Positions 36,990 through 46,068 are shown, numbered from the stretch's first letter. The stretch: DNA of 64,000 nucleotides from Nakamurella endophytica (GCF_014646215.1 NZ_BMNA01000002.1:728070-792069), one strand, 5' to 3'. The notes: generated by a model from the sequence alone, not told the origin. Made by a program: numbers and translations.

Positions 36990-38411
36990 GTGACGCACTT
37001 CGACCTGGTGATCATCGGTACCGGCTCGGGCAACTCCGTGATCGGACCGGAGTTCGACGACTGGTCCATCGCGGTCGTCGAGGACGGCAAGTTCGGCGGC
37101 ACCTGCCTGAACGTCGGCTGCATCCCGACGAAGATGTACGTGCACCCGGCCGAGCTGGCCGACGCCGGCCGGCACTCCGCGCGCCTGGGGGTCACCCAGC
37201 GGCTGGAGGCCGTCGACTGGCCGGGTATGCGCGACCGGATCTTCGGCCGGATCGACGCCATCGAGACGGGCGGTCGGGCGTACCGGGCCGGGGACGAGTG
37301 CCCGAACGTGACGGTGTTCGCCGGCCGGGGCACCTTCACCGGACACAAGCGGCTGCGTGTCGACCTGCACGACGGCAGCACCGCCGAGATCACCGCGGAC
37401 CGCTGGGTGATCGCCGCCGGCTCCCGCGCGGTGATCCCGGACATCCCCGGGCTCTCGGACGGGTCGGCGCCGTTCCACACCTCCGACACCGTCATGCGGA
37501 TCGACGACCTGCCGCGCAGCGTGGTGATCATCGGCGGCGGCTACATCGCGGCCGAGTTCGGTCACGTGTTCTCGTCGTTCGGCACCGAGGTCACCCAGAT
37601 CACCCGGTCGCCGCAGCTGCTGCGCAGCCACGACGAGGACGTCTCGGCGGCCTTCACCGCGGCGGCCTCGGCGCGCTACCGGGTGCTGGCCGGCGCCAAC
37701 CCCAGCTCGGTCAAGGCGCTCGGCGAAGGCGGCGTCTCGCTGGTCGTCGATACCGAGGACGGCCCGGTCACCGTGGAGGCCGAGCTGCTGCTGGTGGCGA
37801 CCGGGCGGGTGCCCAACGGCGACCGGCTGGCCGTCGACCGGACCGGCGTCGACCTGGACGAGAGCGGTCGGGTGGTGGTGGACGCTCACCAGCGCACGAC
37901 GGTGGACGGCATCTGGGCACTGGGCGACGTCTGCTCGCCGTGGGCGCTCAAGCACGTCGCGAACCACGAGGCCCGAGTGGTCAAGCACAACCTCGCGCAC
38001 CCCGAGGCGCCGGTGGCCGCGGACCATCGGTTCGTGCCCGCGGCGGTCTTCACCGACCCGCAGATCGCCTCCGTCGGGTGGACGGAGCGCGAGCTCGTCG
38101 CCCGCGGCATCCCCTACGTCGCCAAGAAGCAGTGGTACGCCGACATCGCGGCCGGCTGGGCCCGCGAGGACACGCACAACTTCCTCAAGGTGCTGGCCGA
38201 CCCGGCGACCGGCCACCTGCTGGGCGCCCACGTCATCGGGCCGGAAGCCGCCACGGTCATCCAGCCCTTGATCCAGGGCATGCACTTCGGGCAGACGGCG
38301 CACGAGATCGCCCGGGGCCAGTACTGGATCCACCCGGCGCTGCCCGAGCTCGTGGAGAACGCGCTGCTGGGCCTGCCGGCACCGACGGGTCCGGCCGCGG
38401 CCACCGCCTGA
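36990..38411 (+). CDS. mtr: Mycothione reductase
   Basis: A 473-residue flavoprotein disulfide reductase that uses NADPH to reduce mycothione (oxidised mycothiol). FAD-binding IIGTGSGNS (8-16) and the redox centre GGTCLNVGCIPTKM, with Cys39 and Cys44, are present. A second nucleotide fold has VIIGGGYIAAEF. The C-terminal HPALPELVE near 448-456 gives the catalytic His/Glu pair. The tight GNSVI N-terminus and the VGCIPTKMYVHPAELAD run favour Mtr over lipoamide or mercuric reductases. This is the clearest marker of an actinobacterial host. It is followed after 17 bases by an unknown gene. Confidence 0.93.
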   Translation: MTHFDLVIIGTGSGNSVIGPEFDDWSIAVVEDGKFGGTCLNVGCIPTKMYVHPAELADAGRHSARLGVTQRLEAVDWPGMRDRIFGRIDAIETGGRAYRAGDECPNVTVFAGRGTFTGHKRLRVDLHDGSTAEITADRWVIAAGSRAVIPDIPGLSDGSAPFHTSDTVMRIDDLPRSVVIIGGGYIAAEFGHVFSSFGTEVTQITRSPQLLRSHDEDVSAAFTAAASARYRVLAGANPSSVKALGEGGVSLVVDTEDGPVTVEAELLLVATGRVPNGDRLAVDRTGVDLDESGRVVVDAHQRTTVDGIWALGDVCSPWALKHVANHEARVVKHNLAHPEAPVAADHRFVPAAVFTDPQIASVGWTERELVARGIPYVAKKQWYADIAAGWAREDTHNFLKVLADPATGHLLGAHVIGPEAATVIQPLIQGMHFGQTAHEIARGQYWIHPALPELVENALLGLPAPTGPAAATA

Positions 38412-38428
38412 CCTGCCGGCGGACCGCC

Positions 38429-39004
38429 GTGTCCTGGCGCAGCGAGGTGTTCGACCGGCCCCGGGTCCAGGTGCTGCGCGACCCGGCCTGGCTGCTGGCA
38501 CCGCTGTACGTCCGGGACCTCCTCGGACTCGCCGTGCCCGCCGGCCCGGCGCAGCCGGGGCCGCTGGTGCCGGCCGTCGAGCACCGCCCGGTCCCGGCCG
38601 GCGCACCCGAGGACGCCGCGGCCCGATGGCCGGGGTGGTGGCAGGCGGCGGTGGCGCACCGGCCGGACGTCGGCGCGCCGCGGGACCGCGACCTGGCGGC
38701 CGCCGCCGGCCTCGCCACGCTCTGGGAGCTGCTCGCCGCCGACGTCCGGGGGTGGCTGGACGCGCGGCGGGCGGCGCGGTCGGACCCTGCGGCCGGCGTC
38801 GAGCAGGACCTGCTGCAGCGGTGGGCGTCCGCCACCGGCCGCGCGCCCGCGCCGCGGACGCTGACCGTGCAGACGGTGCCGGTGGCGGGACCGCTGCTGG
38901 TCCGCGCGGACACCGATCGGTGGGTGGTGGCCACAGGACTGCGGGAACGGCCGGCGGACTACCGGCACCTGTTGGAACCGGTGCTGGCCGAGCTGTTCGG
39001 ATAG
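38429..39004 (+). CDS. Unknown 191-residue protein downstream of mtr
   Basis: I do not recognise a family. The protein is soluble and Trp-rich (SWRSEVF at the start, RWPGWWQAAVAHRP in the middle, DVRGWLDARRA). It ends in a compact domain (RTLTVQTVPVAGPLLVRADTDRWVVATGLR..). GTG 38429 lies 17 bases after the mtr stop on the same strand, so co-transcription with mtr is likely. It ends 50 bases before convergent map. It reads as a real gene because of its codon pattern and its fit between neighbours. Confidence 0.62.
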   Translation: MSWRSEVFDRPRVQVLRDPAWLLAPLYVRDLLGLAVPAGPAQPGPLVPAVEHRPVPAGAPEDAAARWPGWWQAAVAHRPDVGAPRDRDLAAAAGLATLWELLAADVRGWLDARRAARSDPAAGVEQDLLQRWASATGRAPAPRTLTVQTVPVAGPLLVRADTDRWVVATGLRERPADYRHLLEPVLAELFG

Positions 39005-39053
39005 CCCGGCCTGTCCGGGGTCGGCGGGCTCCGGCACCCGGCGCGGACCCGGG

Positions 39054-39908
39054 TCAGGGCAGGGTGAGGATCTCCGCGCCGGTGTCGGTCACCACCAGGG
39101 TGTGCTCGAACTGCGCCGTCCAGGACCGGTCCTTGGTGGTGACGGTCCAGTCGTCGCCCCACAGCTCCCAGTCGATGCCGCCGAGCGTGATCATCGGCTC
39201 GATCGTGAACGTCATGCCCTTCTCGATCACGGTCTGCACCGAGGGCTCGTCGTAGTGCAGCACGACCAGGCCCGAGTGGAAGGTCCGGCCGATGCCGTGC
39301 CCGGTGTAGTCGCGGACGACGCCGTAGCCGAACCGCTTGGCGTACGACTCGATCACCCGCCCGACGACGTTGAGCGCCCGGCCCGGGGCGACCGCCTTGA
39401 TCGCCCGCCGCAGCGACTCCTCCGTGCGCTCGACGAGCAGCCGGTGCTCCTTCGACACGTTGCCGGACAGGAAGGTGGCGTTGCAGTCGCCGTGGACGCC
39501 GCCGATGTAGGCGGTCACGTCGATGTTCACGATGTCGCCGTCCTCGATGACCGTCGAGTCCGGGATGCCGTGGCAGATCACCTCGTTCAGCGAGGTGCAG
39601 CACGACTTGGGGAAGTGCCGGTAGCCCAGCGTCGACGGGTAGGCGCCGTGGTCGCACAGGTACTCGTGCACCACGGCGTCGATGGCGTCGGTGGTCACCC
39701 CCGGCGCGACCGCGGCGCCGCCGACGGCCAGCGCCTGCGCCGCGATCCGGCACGCCACCCGCATGGCCTCGATCGTCTCCGGCGTCTGCACCCACGGGTC
39801 GGTGCTGGGCGCGGGGCGGTCGCGGTCGACGTACTCGGGTCGCTCGATGGCGGCCGGGACGGGCCGGCGCGGCGTCTGGACGCCGGGACGCAGGGCGGTG
39901 CGGAGCAT
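39054..39908 (-). CDS. map: Type I methionine aminopeptidase
   Basis: A 284-residue MetAP that removes the initiator Met. The metal ligands are in [33 protein letters not shown] and the C-terminal [17 protein letters not shown]. The N-terminal extension of about 45 residues with a Pro-rich stretch is typical of the actinobacterial MapB class, where it contacts the ribosome. The ATG at 39908 is six bases after TAGGCT with no ribosome-binding site. It is downstream of the PBP lipoprotein gene and separated from it by a 13-bp repeat array. Confidence 0.96.
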   Translation of the reverse strand: MLRTALRPGVQTPRRPVPAAIERPEYVDRDRPAPSTDPWVQTPETIEAMRVACRIAAQALAVGGAAVAPGVTTDAIDAVVHEYLCDHGAYPSTLGYRHFPKSCCTSLNEVICHGIPDSTVIEDGDIVNIDVTAYIGGVHGDCNATFLSGNVSKEHRLLVERTEESLRRAIKAVAPGRALNVVGRVIESYAKRFGYGVVRDYTGHGIGRTFHSGLVVLHYDEPSVQTVIEKGMTFTIEPMITLGGIDWELWGDDWTVTTKDRSWTAQFEHTLVVTDTGAEILTLP

Positions 39909-39914
39909 GTCGCC

Positions 39915-39920
39915 AGCCTA
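39915..39920 (-). promoter_or_regulatory. Leaderless -10 of map
   Basis: TAGGCT on the minus strand, six bases, then ATG. It is the best example of the leaderless arrangement in the window. Confidence 0.6.
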
Positions 39921-39942
39921 CGGCGGCCGCTCGGGACGTCTC

Positions 39943-40020
39943 CTGTCGTCGGACCCCGTCGTCGGACCCTGTCGTCGGACACTGTCGTCGGACCTGGTCG
40001 TGGGGCCCGGTCGTCGGACA
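39943..40020. repeat. Six 13-bp tandem repeats
   Basis: Six contiguous 13-bp units with consensus CTGTCGTCGGACC (39943, 39956, 39969, 39982, 39995, 40008). The fifth is most diverged. They lie between the PBP gene and map, ending just upstream of the map promoter on its strand. Confidence 0.95.
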
Positions 40021-40047
40021 AATCGCCGGGAACGTCGTCCGGCGCGG

Positions 40048-41943
40048 TCAGGAGGCCGGGACGGCCTTGAGGAACGCGTCGGCGACGAGGTTGGTGCGCT
40101 TGGAGGTGTCCCCGTTGACGATCAGCACGGAGAACGCGAGGTCGCCGCGGAAGCCGACGGTCCAGGCGTGGGCCTTCTGGTCGCCGCCGACGTCGGCCGT
40201 GCCCGTCTTGGCGTACACCTGGCCGGCGTCCTGCAGCACGGTGGCGGTGCCGTCGGTGACGACCGCGCGCATCAGGGTGCGCAGGTCCGACCGGGTCGCC
40301 GGGGTGCGGGCCGGGGCCGGCTGGTCGATCGTGGTCTTCGTGCCGCGGATCAACGTCGGGGTCGGCATCGAGCCGTTCGCGACGGTGGCGGCCATCAGCG
40401 CCGCCGAGAACGGCGTGACCAGGACGACGCCCTGCCCGAACCCGTCCTCGGCCTGCTGCACCACCGAGTCGGCCACCGGCACGGACCCGGTGAGCGTGGT
40501 GATGCCGGGCACGACGAAGTCGCGGCCGATCGAGTAGGCGGCCGCGGCCCTGGTCAGCGCGTCGGCCGGCAGCTCGGTGGCCAGCCGGGCGAACGTCGTG
40601 TTGCACGACTTGGCGAAGGCCGTCGTCAGGTCGACGGTCCCGAGGTCGAAGCCCTCGTTGTGGATGTCCCGCGAGTCGACGGTCCAGACGCCGGGACAGT
40701 CGACGGACGTGCTCGGGGTGACCAGCCCGGCGTCGATGGCCGCGGAGCCGGTGACGATCTTGAACGTCGACCCCGGCGGGTAGCGGCCGGTCAGCGCGAT
40801 GGCGCCCTGCGCATTGGCCGCGGCGTTCTGCGCCACCGCCAGGATGTCCCCGGTCGACGGCTGCAGCGCGACCAGGACCGCCGGCTCCGGGATGCCGGCG
40901 AGCGCCTTCTCGGCCGCCTGCTGGACCCGGCTGTCCAGGGTGAGCGTGACCTTGCTGCCGGCGTCCGCCTGGTGGCTGGCCAGCGTCTCCAGCTCCGCGC
41001 CGGTGGAGTCCACCGCGACGATGGACCAGCCCGGGGTGCCGGACACCATCCGCGCGGCGACCGGCTCCACCTCCGACAGCAGGACCTTCGCGAAGTCCTT
41101 GGTGGCGGGCAGCTGGCGGATCTGCGACGGCACGGTCAGGCCCTTGACGGCCGCCAGCCGGGTGCGGACGGCCTGGTAGTCGGCGTCGCGCAGGTTGGTG
41201 ACCGTGTACCCGGTGGCGGCGTCCGCCTTCTTGAGGCCGGCCACGACGGACGCCTGGGTGACCGTCGGGTCGTAGCGGCCGAGCAGCGCGGCCAGTTGCG
41301 CGCCGGTGGCCGCCGGGTCGGCGACCTTGCCGGGCAGCGCCACCACCGACCAGATCCGGACCGGCTGGACGAGCTGGACGTCGTTGCGGTCGACAAGGGA
41401 GCCGGTGCCGGCGTCCTCGGTGTGCAGGGCCAGGGTCTGCGCGGCCCCGAGGTCCGGATGCAGGACGGTCGGCGCCCAGTGCACCGACCAGGCGCCCGAC
41501 CGGGACAGGTCCAGGTCCCACGTCGCCCGGTACTTCCAGGTCACCCCGCGCGGCATCGTCCAGACGAAGTCCGCCTCGGTGCGGGCGGTGTCGGCGGACG
41601 GCCGGGACACCGGTCCGGGGGTGACGGAGATGGACGTCGGCTGCAGGTTGTCGATCGCCGCACCGATCTGCTGCGCGGCCTCGGGCGGATCCGTGGTCAG
41701 TGCGGCGATCTGCTCGGCCTTGGCGGACTGCCAGGCGGCGGCGAACTGCGCCACCTCGGTGTCCGGTGCGGCCGCCGCGGCGCTCGAGGTGGCGGTGGCC
41801 GCGGTGGGCAGCGTCCCGGTGCAGGCGGCCACGGGCAGGCACAGGCAGAGCAGTGCCACGAGCCACCGTGCGCGCTGCCGTGCGCGCTGCCGTGCGCGCC
41901 GCTGTGCGCGCTGTGCCCGCCGCGGCGCCTCCTGCCGTCCCAC
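40048..41943 (-). CDS. Class B penicillin-binding lipoprotein
   Basis: 631 residues. A very basic N-terminus (RRAQRAQRRARQRARQRAR) precedes a membrane-targeting stretch and lipobox (LVALLCLCLPVAAC). An MecA_N-like domain (about 65-195), a dimerisation domain and a transpeptidase domain follow. The active-site motifs are STFK (Ser near 391), SCN (near 446) and KTGT (near 578), so it should be an active D,D-transpeptidase crosslinking peptidoglycan. Mycobacteria have a similar PBP lipoprotein near map. GTG 41943 is preceded by GATACT and six bases. The N-terminal Arg/Gln repeats are encoded by 12-bp units (41867-41914). Confidence 0.93.
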   Translation of the reverse strand: MGRQEAPRRAQRAQRRARQRARQRARWLVALLCLCLPVAACTGTLPTAATATSSAAAAAPDTEVAQFAAAWQSAKAEQIAALTTDPPEAAQQIGAAIDNLQPTSISVTPGPVSRPSADTARTEADFVWTMPRGVTWKYRATWDLDLSRSGAWSVHWAPTVLHPDLGAAQTLALHTEDAGTGSLVDRNDVQLVQPVRIWSVVALPGKVADPAATGAQLAALLGRYDPTVTQASVVAGLKKADAATGYTVTNLRDADYQAVRTRLAAVKGLTVPSQIRQLPATKDFAKVLLSEVEPVAARMVSGTPGWSIVAVDSTGAELETLASHQADAGSKVTLTLDSRVQQAAEKALAGIPEPAVLVALQPSTGDILAVAQNAAANAQGAIALTGRYPPGSTFKIVTGSAAIDAGLVTPSTSVDCPGVWTVDSRDIHNEGFDLGTVDLTTAFAKSCNTTFARLATELPADALTRAAAAYSIGRDFVVPGITTLTGSVPVADSVVQQAEDGFGQGVVLVTPFSAALMAATVANGSMPTPTLIRGTKTTIDQPAPARTPATRSDLRTLMRAVVTDGTATVLQDAGQVYAKTGTADVGGDQKAHAWTVGFRGDLAFSVLIVNGDTSKRTNLVADAFLKAVPAS

Positions 41944-41949
41944 GCCCCG

Positions 41950-41955
41950 AGTATC
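41950..41955 (-). promoter_or_regulatory. Leaderless -10 of the PBP lipoprotein
   Basis: GATACT on the minus strand, six bases, then GTG 41943. TTGACC lies only 11 bases farther upstream, too close for a normal -35. Confidence 0.45.
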
Positions 41956-42018
41956 CGGGGCGGCGCGGTCAAGGTGCGGTGTGGCGCGCCGCCCTGCCGC
42001 GGCGCCGGCACCGGCTGC

Positions 42019-42024
42019 GACGAT
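42019..42024 (+). promoter_or_regulatory. Leaderless -10 of the MalY-type gene
   Basis: GACGAT, six bases, then ATG 42031. It is a weaker match to TANNNT than the other leaderless sites. Confidence 0.35.
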
Positions 42025-42030
42025 GGCGGC

Positions 42031-43218
42031 ATGCCCGGCCCCTTCGACATCCCGCTCGCCGCACTGCGACAGCGCACGAGCGCCAAGTGGACGACCTACG
42101 GCGTCGACGTCCTGCCCTTGCCCGTCGCCGAGATGGACGTCCGGCTGGCCGACCCGGTGGCGCGGGTGCTGCACGAGGCCGTCGACCGGTCGGACACCGG
42201 CTACGCCGGCGATCCGGGTCCGGTACGGCGGGCGTTCGCCGCGTTCGCCGACCGGCGGTGGGGCTGGCCGGTGTCCGCCGAGGACGTGCGGACCTGTCCC
42301 GACGTCGCGGCCGGGGTGATGGCCGTGCTGCGGGTCCTGACCCGCCCGGGTGACGGCGTGGTCGTCATGCCGCCGGTGTACCCGCCGTTCTTCGCCTGGG
42401 TGCGCACGGTCGGCGCGACCCCGGTCGAGGTGCCGCTGACCGGCGTGGACGGTGGCGGGCGGATTGATCTCGCCGGTGTCGAGCGCGCCCTGGCGGCCGG
42501 CACCCGCGTCGTGCTGCTGTGCCACCCGCACAACCCGACGGGGGCCGTCCACCCGGCGGCCGACCTGGTGGAGCTGGCGGCGCTGGCGGACCGGTTCGGC
42601 GCCACGGTGCTGTCCGACGAGATCCACGCCCCGCTGGCGCACCCGGGCTCGGGTTTCCGGCCGTTCCTGACGCTCGGCGCCGCGGCCGAGCGCACCGGCG
42701 TGGCCTTCGGCAGCGCGTCCAAGGCGTGGAACCTGGCCGGTCTCAAGTGCGCGCTGGTCACCGCCGGGTCCGGCCGGCGCGACGTGCTCGAGGCACTGCC
42801 GCCGGAGCTGGGCTGGGCCGTCGGCCAGTTCGGGCAGCTGGCGGCCCGCGCGGCGTTCGACGAGGGCGAGGCCTGGCTGGACGAGGTGGTGGCCGGCCTG
42901 GTGCGCAACGCCGACCTGCTCGGCGAGCTGCTGCTCCGCCACCTGCCCGGCGTCCGCTCGCCCCGACCGGCGGCGGGCTATCTGGCCTGGTTGGACTGCC
43001 GGGCCCTGGGGCTGGGCGACGACCCGGCGCAGGTCTTCCTGGACCGGGCCGGGGTGGCGCTGCACCACGGGCCGGACTTCGGCGCGCAGGGCGCCGGCTG
43101 GGCGCGGATCAACGTCGGCTGCCCACCGGACCTGCTGACCGAGGCGGTGCGTCGGATGGCTGCCGCAGTCGCCGGGCGGTCCCTGACCCCACCGGTCGGC
43201 GTCGACCACGCAGGGTGA
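42031..43218 (+). CDS. MalY/PatB-family PLP C-S lyase or aminotransferase
   Basis: 395 residues, fold-type I PLP enzyme of the MalY/PatB subgroup (cystathionine beta-lyase-like). The subgroup start SAKWTTYGVDVLPLPVAEMDV is diagnostic. CHPHNPTGAV binds the cofactor ring, DEIHAPLAHPG gives the PLP Asp, and ASKAWNLAGLK holds the Schiff-base Lys231. RINVGCPPDLLTEAV near the end carries the substrate-carboxylate Arg. It should cleave cystathionine or cysteine conjugates. It diverges from the PBP gene with an 87-base gap. Confidence 0.9.
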   Translation: MPGPFDIPLAALRQRTSAKWTTYGVDVLPLPVAEMDVRLADPVARVLHEAVDRSDTGYAGDPGPVRRAFAAFADRRWGWPVSAEDVRTCPDVAAGVMAVLRVLTRPGDGVVVMPPVYPPFFAWVRTVGATPVEVPLTGVDGGGRIDLAGVERALAAGTRVVLLCHPHNPTGAVHPAADLVELAALADRFGATVLSDEIHAPLAHPGSGFRPFLTLGAAAERTGVAFGSASKAWNLAGLKCALVTAGSGRRDVLEALPPELGWAVGQFGQLAARAAFDEGEAWLDEVVAGLVRNADLLGELLLRHLPGVRSPRPAAGYLAWLDCRALGLGDDPAQVFLDRAGVALHHGPDFGAQGAGWARINVGCPPDLLTEAVRRMAAAVAGRSLTPPVGVDHAG

Positions 43219-43336
43219 CGGACGGCGGCCGGCGTGGCCGGCGGTGCCACCGTCGGAGTGGGCCGTCCCGGAGGTGCCACGGACTGTCGGGGACGTGTGG
43301 CACCCTCTGCGCGACACCGTCCCGACAGGAGTGCCG

Positions 43337-44923
43337 ATGACCGTGACCAGCAGCGCCGGACGAGCGGCGGCGCCCGCGATCGCCCGCTCCAAGTGGCTGG
43401 CGCTGACCGCGATGCTGTTCGCCGTGGCGATGACCTTCATCGACCAGACGATCGTGGCGATCGCCACCCCGGACATCGCGCAGGAGCTCTCGCTCACCCG
43501 CACCGGGTCGCAGTGGGTGGTCAACGCCTACCTGGTCGCCCTCGCCGCCGGCTTCGCGCTCGGCGGCCGATTGGCCGACGTGGTGGGCTCCAAGCGCATG
43601 GTGCTGCTGGGCATCGTCGGTTTCGCCGCGTCGTCCGCGCTGTGCGGGGCCACGCCGACCGGGTCCGCGGCCACCACCTGGATGATCGTCTTCCGGGCGT
43701 TGCAGGGTTTCTCGGCGGCCGCGATGATCCCGGCCGCGCTGGCCGTGGTCGTGGCCGCCTTCCCGCTCGCCGAGCGCGGCAAGGCGCTGGCCATCTTCTT
43801 CGGGGTGAGCGGCGGGCTGACCGCGATCGGGCCGATCGCCGGCGGCTTCCTCACCCAGTGGACGTGGCGGGCCATCTTCTGGATCAACATCCCGGTCGCA
43901 TTGGTGGCGGTGGTGCTGGCCCTGATGAGCCGGTTGAACAACCTCGGCCGCCGGGAGCGGATCGACGTGCCCGGAGCCGTCCTGGTGGCGCTCGGCATGG
44001 GCCTGAGCGTGCTGGGCCTGCAGCAGGCGGCGTCCTGGGGCTGGGCCGATGCGCGCACGTGGGCGTGCATCGCCGGCGGCCTGGTGCTGCTGGTGGCGTT
44101 CGTGCTGTTCGAGCTGCGCACCGCGCACCCGCTGATCCAGGTCCGCATCTTCCGCGGCCGGGCCTTCCTGGTGGACAACGTGGTGCTGTTCTTCTCGATG
44201 ATCGCCTTCGTCCCGGTGTTCTTCTTCGCCAGCGTCTACTCCCAGGTGTCGCTGGGCTACAGCGCGAACAACGCCGGGCTGTACCTCTTGACCTTCTTCT
44301 CCGGTTTCGCGCCGGCAGCGCAGATCGCCGGCCGCATCTTGGACGAGCGCGGCGCCAAGCCGGCTCTGGTCATCGGCGGCGTGCTCGGCACGGCCGGCTT
44401 CGCGCTCTGGGCGTGGCGGCTCACCGACCTCGGGCTGGGCTCGCAGTGGTGGGCCATCGTGCTGGCCGGCGCCGGCATCGGGTTCATCCTGGGCCCGTCG
44501 AGCACGGACGCGGTGAACCGTGCTCTGAACGCCTCGTACGGCGAGGTCACCGGCATCTCGCAGACGGTGCGGAACTACGGCTCCGCGCTCGGTCTGGCGG
44601 TGCTCGGCACGCTGCTGACCCACGTCTTCACCCAGCGGCTGACGTCGACCTTCGTCGCGGCCGGCGTTCCCGCGGACGTCGCCGGTCCGATGGCCGCGCA
44701 GGCGGCGGCGCGCGGCAACGAGAGCGGTGCGCAGTCCGGGGGCGCCGGTGGGGCGATCGGGGAGCGCATCGCGGCGGCGGTGCCGATGGACTTCGCGGTC
44801 GCCACCCGGGCCGTGCTGATCGGCATGGCCGTGGTGCTGCTGGTGACGCTGGTCGCGGCGCTCGCCCATCCCGGCGGCAAGGCGCAGGCCGACGATGCGG
44901 GGGTCGTCCCGGCCGGCGGCTGA
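43337..44923 (+). CDS. DHA2-family drug efflux transporter
   Basis: 528 residues with about 14 transmembrane segments, of the EmrB/QacA group. Motif D1 appears as MTFIDQTIVAIATPDIA and motif A as GGRLADVVGSKRM. The conserved motif C-like stretch GPIAGGFL..WRAIFWINIPVA follows. It likely exports hydrophobic drugs by proton antiport. ATG 43337 has AGGAG five bases upstream. A hairpin follows the stop. No adjacent TetR or MarR regulator is present, so control is unknown. Confidence 0.9.
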   Translation: MTVTSSAGRAAAPAIARSKWLALTAMLFAVAMTFIDQTIVAIATPDIAQELSLTRTGSQWVVNAYLVALAAGFALGGRLADVVGSKRMVLLGIVGFAASSALCGATPTGSAATTWMIVFRALQGFSAAAMIPAALAVVVAAFPLAERGKALAIFFGVSGGLTAIGPIAGGFLTQWTWRAIFWINIPVALVAVVLALMSRLNNLGRRERIDVPGAVLVALGMGLSVLGLQQAASWGWADARTWACIAGGLVLLVAFVLFELRTAHPLIQVRIFRGRAFLVDNVVLFFSMIAFVPVFFFASVYSQVSLGYSANNAGLYLLTFFSGFAPAAQIAGRILDERGAKPALVIGGVLGTAGFALWAWRLTDLGLGSQWWAIVLAGAGIGFILGPSSTDAVNRALNASYGEVTGISQTVRNYGSALGLAVLGTLLTHVFTQRLTSTFVAAGVPADVAGPMAAQAAARGNESGAQSGGAGGAIGERIAAAVPMDFAVATRAVLIGMAVVLLVTLVAALAHPGGKAQADDAGVVPAGG

Positions 44924-44928
44924 CGGCA

Positions 44929-44951
44929 CGGCCCGGACCGTCGACGGGCCG
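44929..44951 (+). terminator. Terminator hairpin after the DHA2 gene
   Basis: CGGCCCG/CGGGCCG around a nine-base loop, starting five bases after the stop. No U-run is present. Confidence 0.5.
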
Positions 44952-45000
44952 GGCGGCGGCGGCCGGGCCCGTCCCGGCGGGCGGTGGGAAGCCGCGGACA

Positions 45001-45054
45001 CCCACGGAAACTCTGCATCTCCGTGGGAGCCGTCCGGGGTTCGACGACGTCGAA
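45001..45054 (+). promoter_or_regulatory. Two dyads upstream of the Ser/Thr-rich lipoprotein
   Basis: CCCACGGA/TCCGTGGG with an 11-base loop (45001-45027) and TTCGAC-GAC-GTCGAA (45040-45054) lie 60-115 bases before GTG 45115. The second has the look of an operator. The first loop is relatively A/T-rich. Confidence 0.45.
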
Positions 45055-45114
45055 GGTGCACACGCGGCCGGACGGCCGCGGCCGCTCCCCGTCCCGGCCC
45101 AGGAAGGCTCCCCC

Positions 45115-45915
45115 GTGATCTCCCCCCGTACCGTCCGCTCGCTGTCCGTGTCGCTCGCGCTCGGCGCCGCGCTGGTGACCACCGCGTGCTCGGGCTCCGT
45201 CGACCCGGTGGCCCAGCCGGCGGCCTCCGTGGTCGTCAGCACCGCCGTCGTGACGACCACCGTGGTCAGCACGGCCGACGCCGGCACGTCGTCCGAGTCC
45301 ACCCCGTCGTCCTCCGAGTCCACCTCGTCGGAGTCCTCCACCGGGTCCACCGAGTCCACGGAGTCCACCGGGTCGTCGACCACGGAGTCCACGGACACCT
45401 CGAGCTCGTCCGGCGACACGTCCACCGCCTCCTCGACGACGGCCGCCACCTCGACCGCCGCCGACCCGGACACCGTGGACTGGGTGACGATGGCCTGCAC
45501 GAACGTCAAGCCCTTGCTGGCCGCGCTGCTCGCAGTGCCGAACAACGACTCGGCGAAGACGCCGCTGGCCACCTATCGCGCGGCCTGGGTCAAGTACTAC
45601 CGGGACCTGGGCGCGTCGGCCGACGCCGCGGTCAACGCGTCGGACACCGCGCCGGCGCCCGGCCTGACCAACGGCGAGACCATGAAGACGGCGTTCACCG
45701 CCTTCCTGCAGGACGTCTCGGCCTCGGCCGACCGCGCGGCCACCGAGATCGCCCGGCAGACGGATGTCGCCGAGATCGACAAGGTCGCCACCACGATCGC
45801 CAAGGACATCGAGGCCGCGGCGCAGAACAACACCGCGCTCAAGAGCATGGACAGCGACGAGCTTCGCGCCGTCGTCAAGTCCGTGCCGGCCTGCAAGGGC
45901 CTCAGCGGCAGCTGA
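45115..45915 (+). CDS. Ser/Thr-rich linker lipoprotein
   Basis: 266 residues. A signal peptide (RTVRSLSVSLALGAALVTTAC) ends at a lipobox Cys near 25. There follow about 95 residues almost entirely of Ser, Thr, Glu and Ala (STESTESTGSS-like), a likely glycosylated stalk spanning the cell wall. The C-terminal 145 residues form a helical domain with Cys in TMACTNVKPLLAALL and VPACKGLSGS, which may be disulfide-linked. It resembles surface stalk proteins of actinobacteria; I do not recognise the end domain. GTG 45115 follows AGGAAGG. Confidence 0.78.
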   Translation: MISPRTVRSLSVSLALGAALVTTACSGSVDPVAQPAASVVVSTAVVTTTVVSTADAGTSSESTPSSSESTSSESSTGSTESTESTGSSTTESTDTSSSSGDTSTASSTTAATSTAADPDTVDWVTMACTNVKPLLAALLAVPNNDSAKTPLATYRAAWVKYYRDLGASADAAVNASDTAPAPGLTNGETMKTAFTAFLQDVSASADRAATEIARQTDVAEIDKVATTIAKDIEAAAQNNTALKSMDSDELRAVVKSVPACKGLSGS

Positions 45916-45933
45916 CCCCCACCACCGCGGGGT

Positions 45934-45965
45934 GCCGCACCGTCGCCCGCCGGCGGCAGTGCGGC
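45934..45965. terminator. Possible hairpin between convergent genes
   Basis: GCCGCAC/GTGCGGC enclose an 18-base loop, shortly after the lipoprotein stop and before the CoA-transferase gene end. It is a modest candidate. Confidence 0.3.
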
Positions 45966-46068
45966 GCCACCGGCGGTCCACCGCGCCGTCCCCGGTTCCG
46001 GGTGCGGCCGGCAGGACCCGCGGGCCGTGGCGAGCCGCCGACGGATCCGGGGTGCGACCGCAACGGCG

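Noticed and set aside
41956..41980. TTGACC as the -35 of the PBP promoter
   Set aside because: Only 11 bases separate it from GATACT, which is too close for a sigma-70-type promoter.
45040..45054. LexA/SOS box at the TTCGAC-GAC-GTCGAA dyad
   Set aside because: It does not match the actinobacterial SOS consensus (TCGAAC-N4-GTTCGA), and the downstream gene is not a repair gene.
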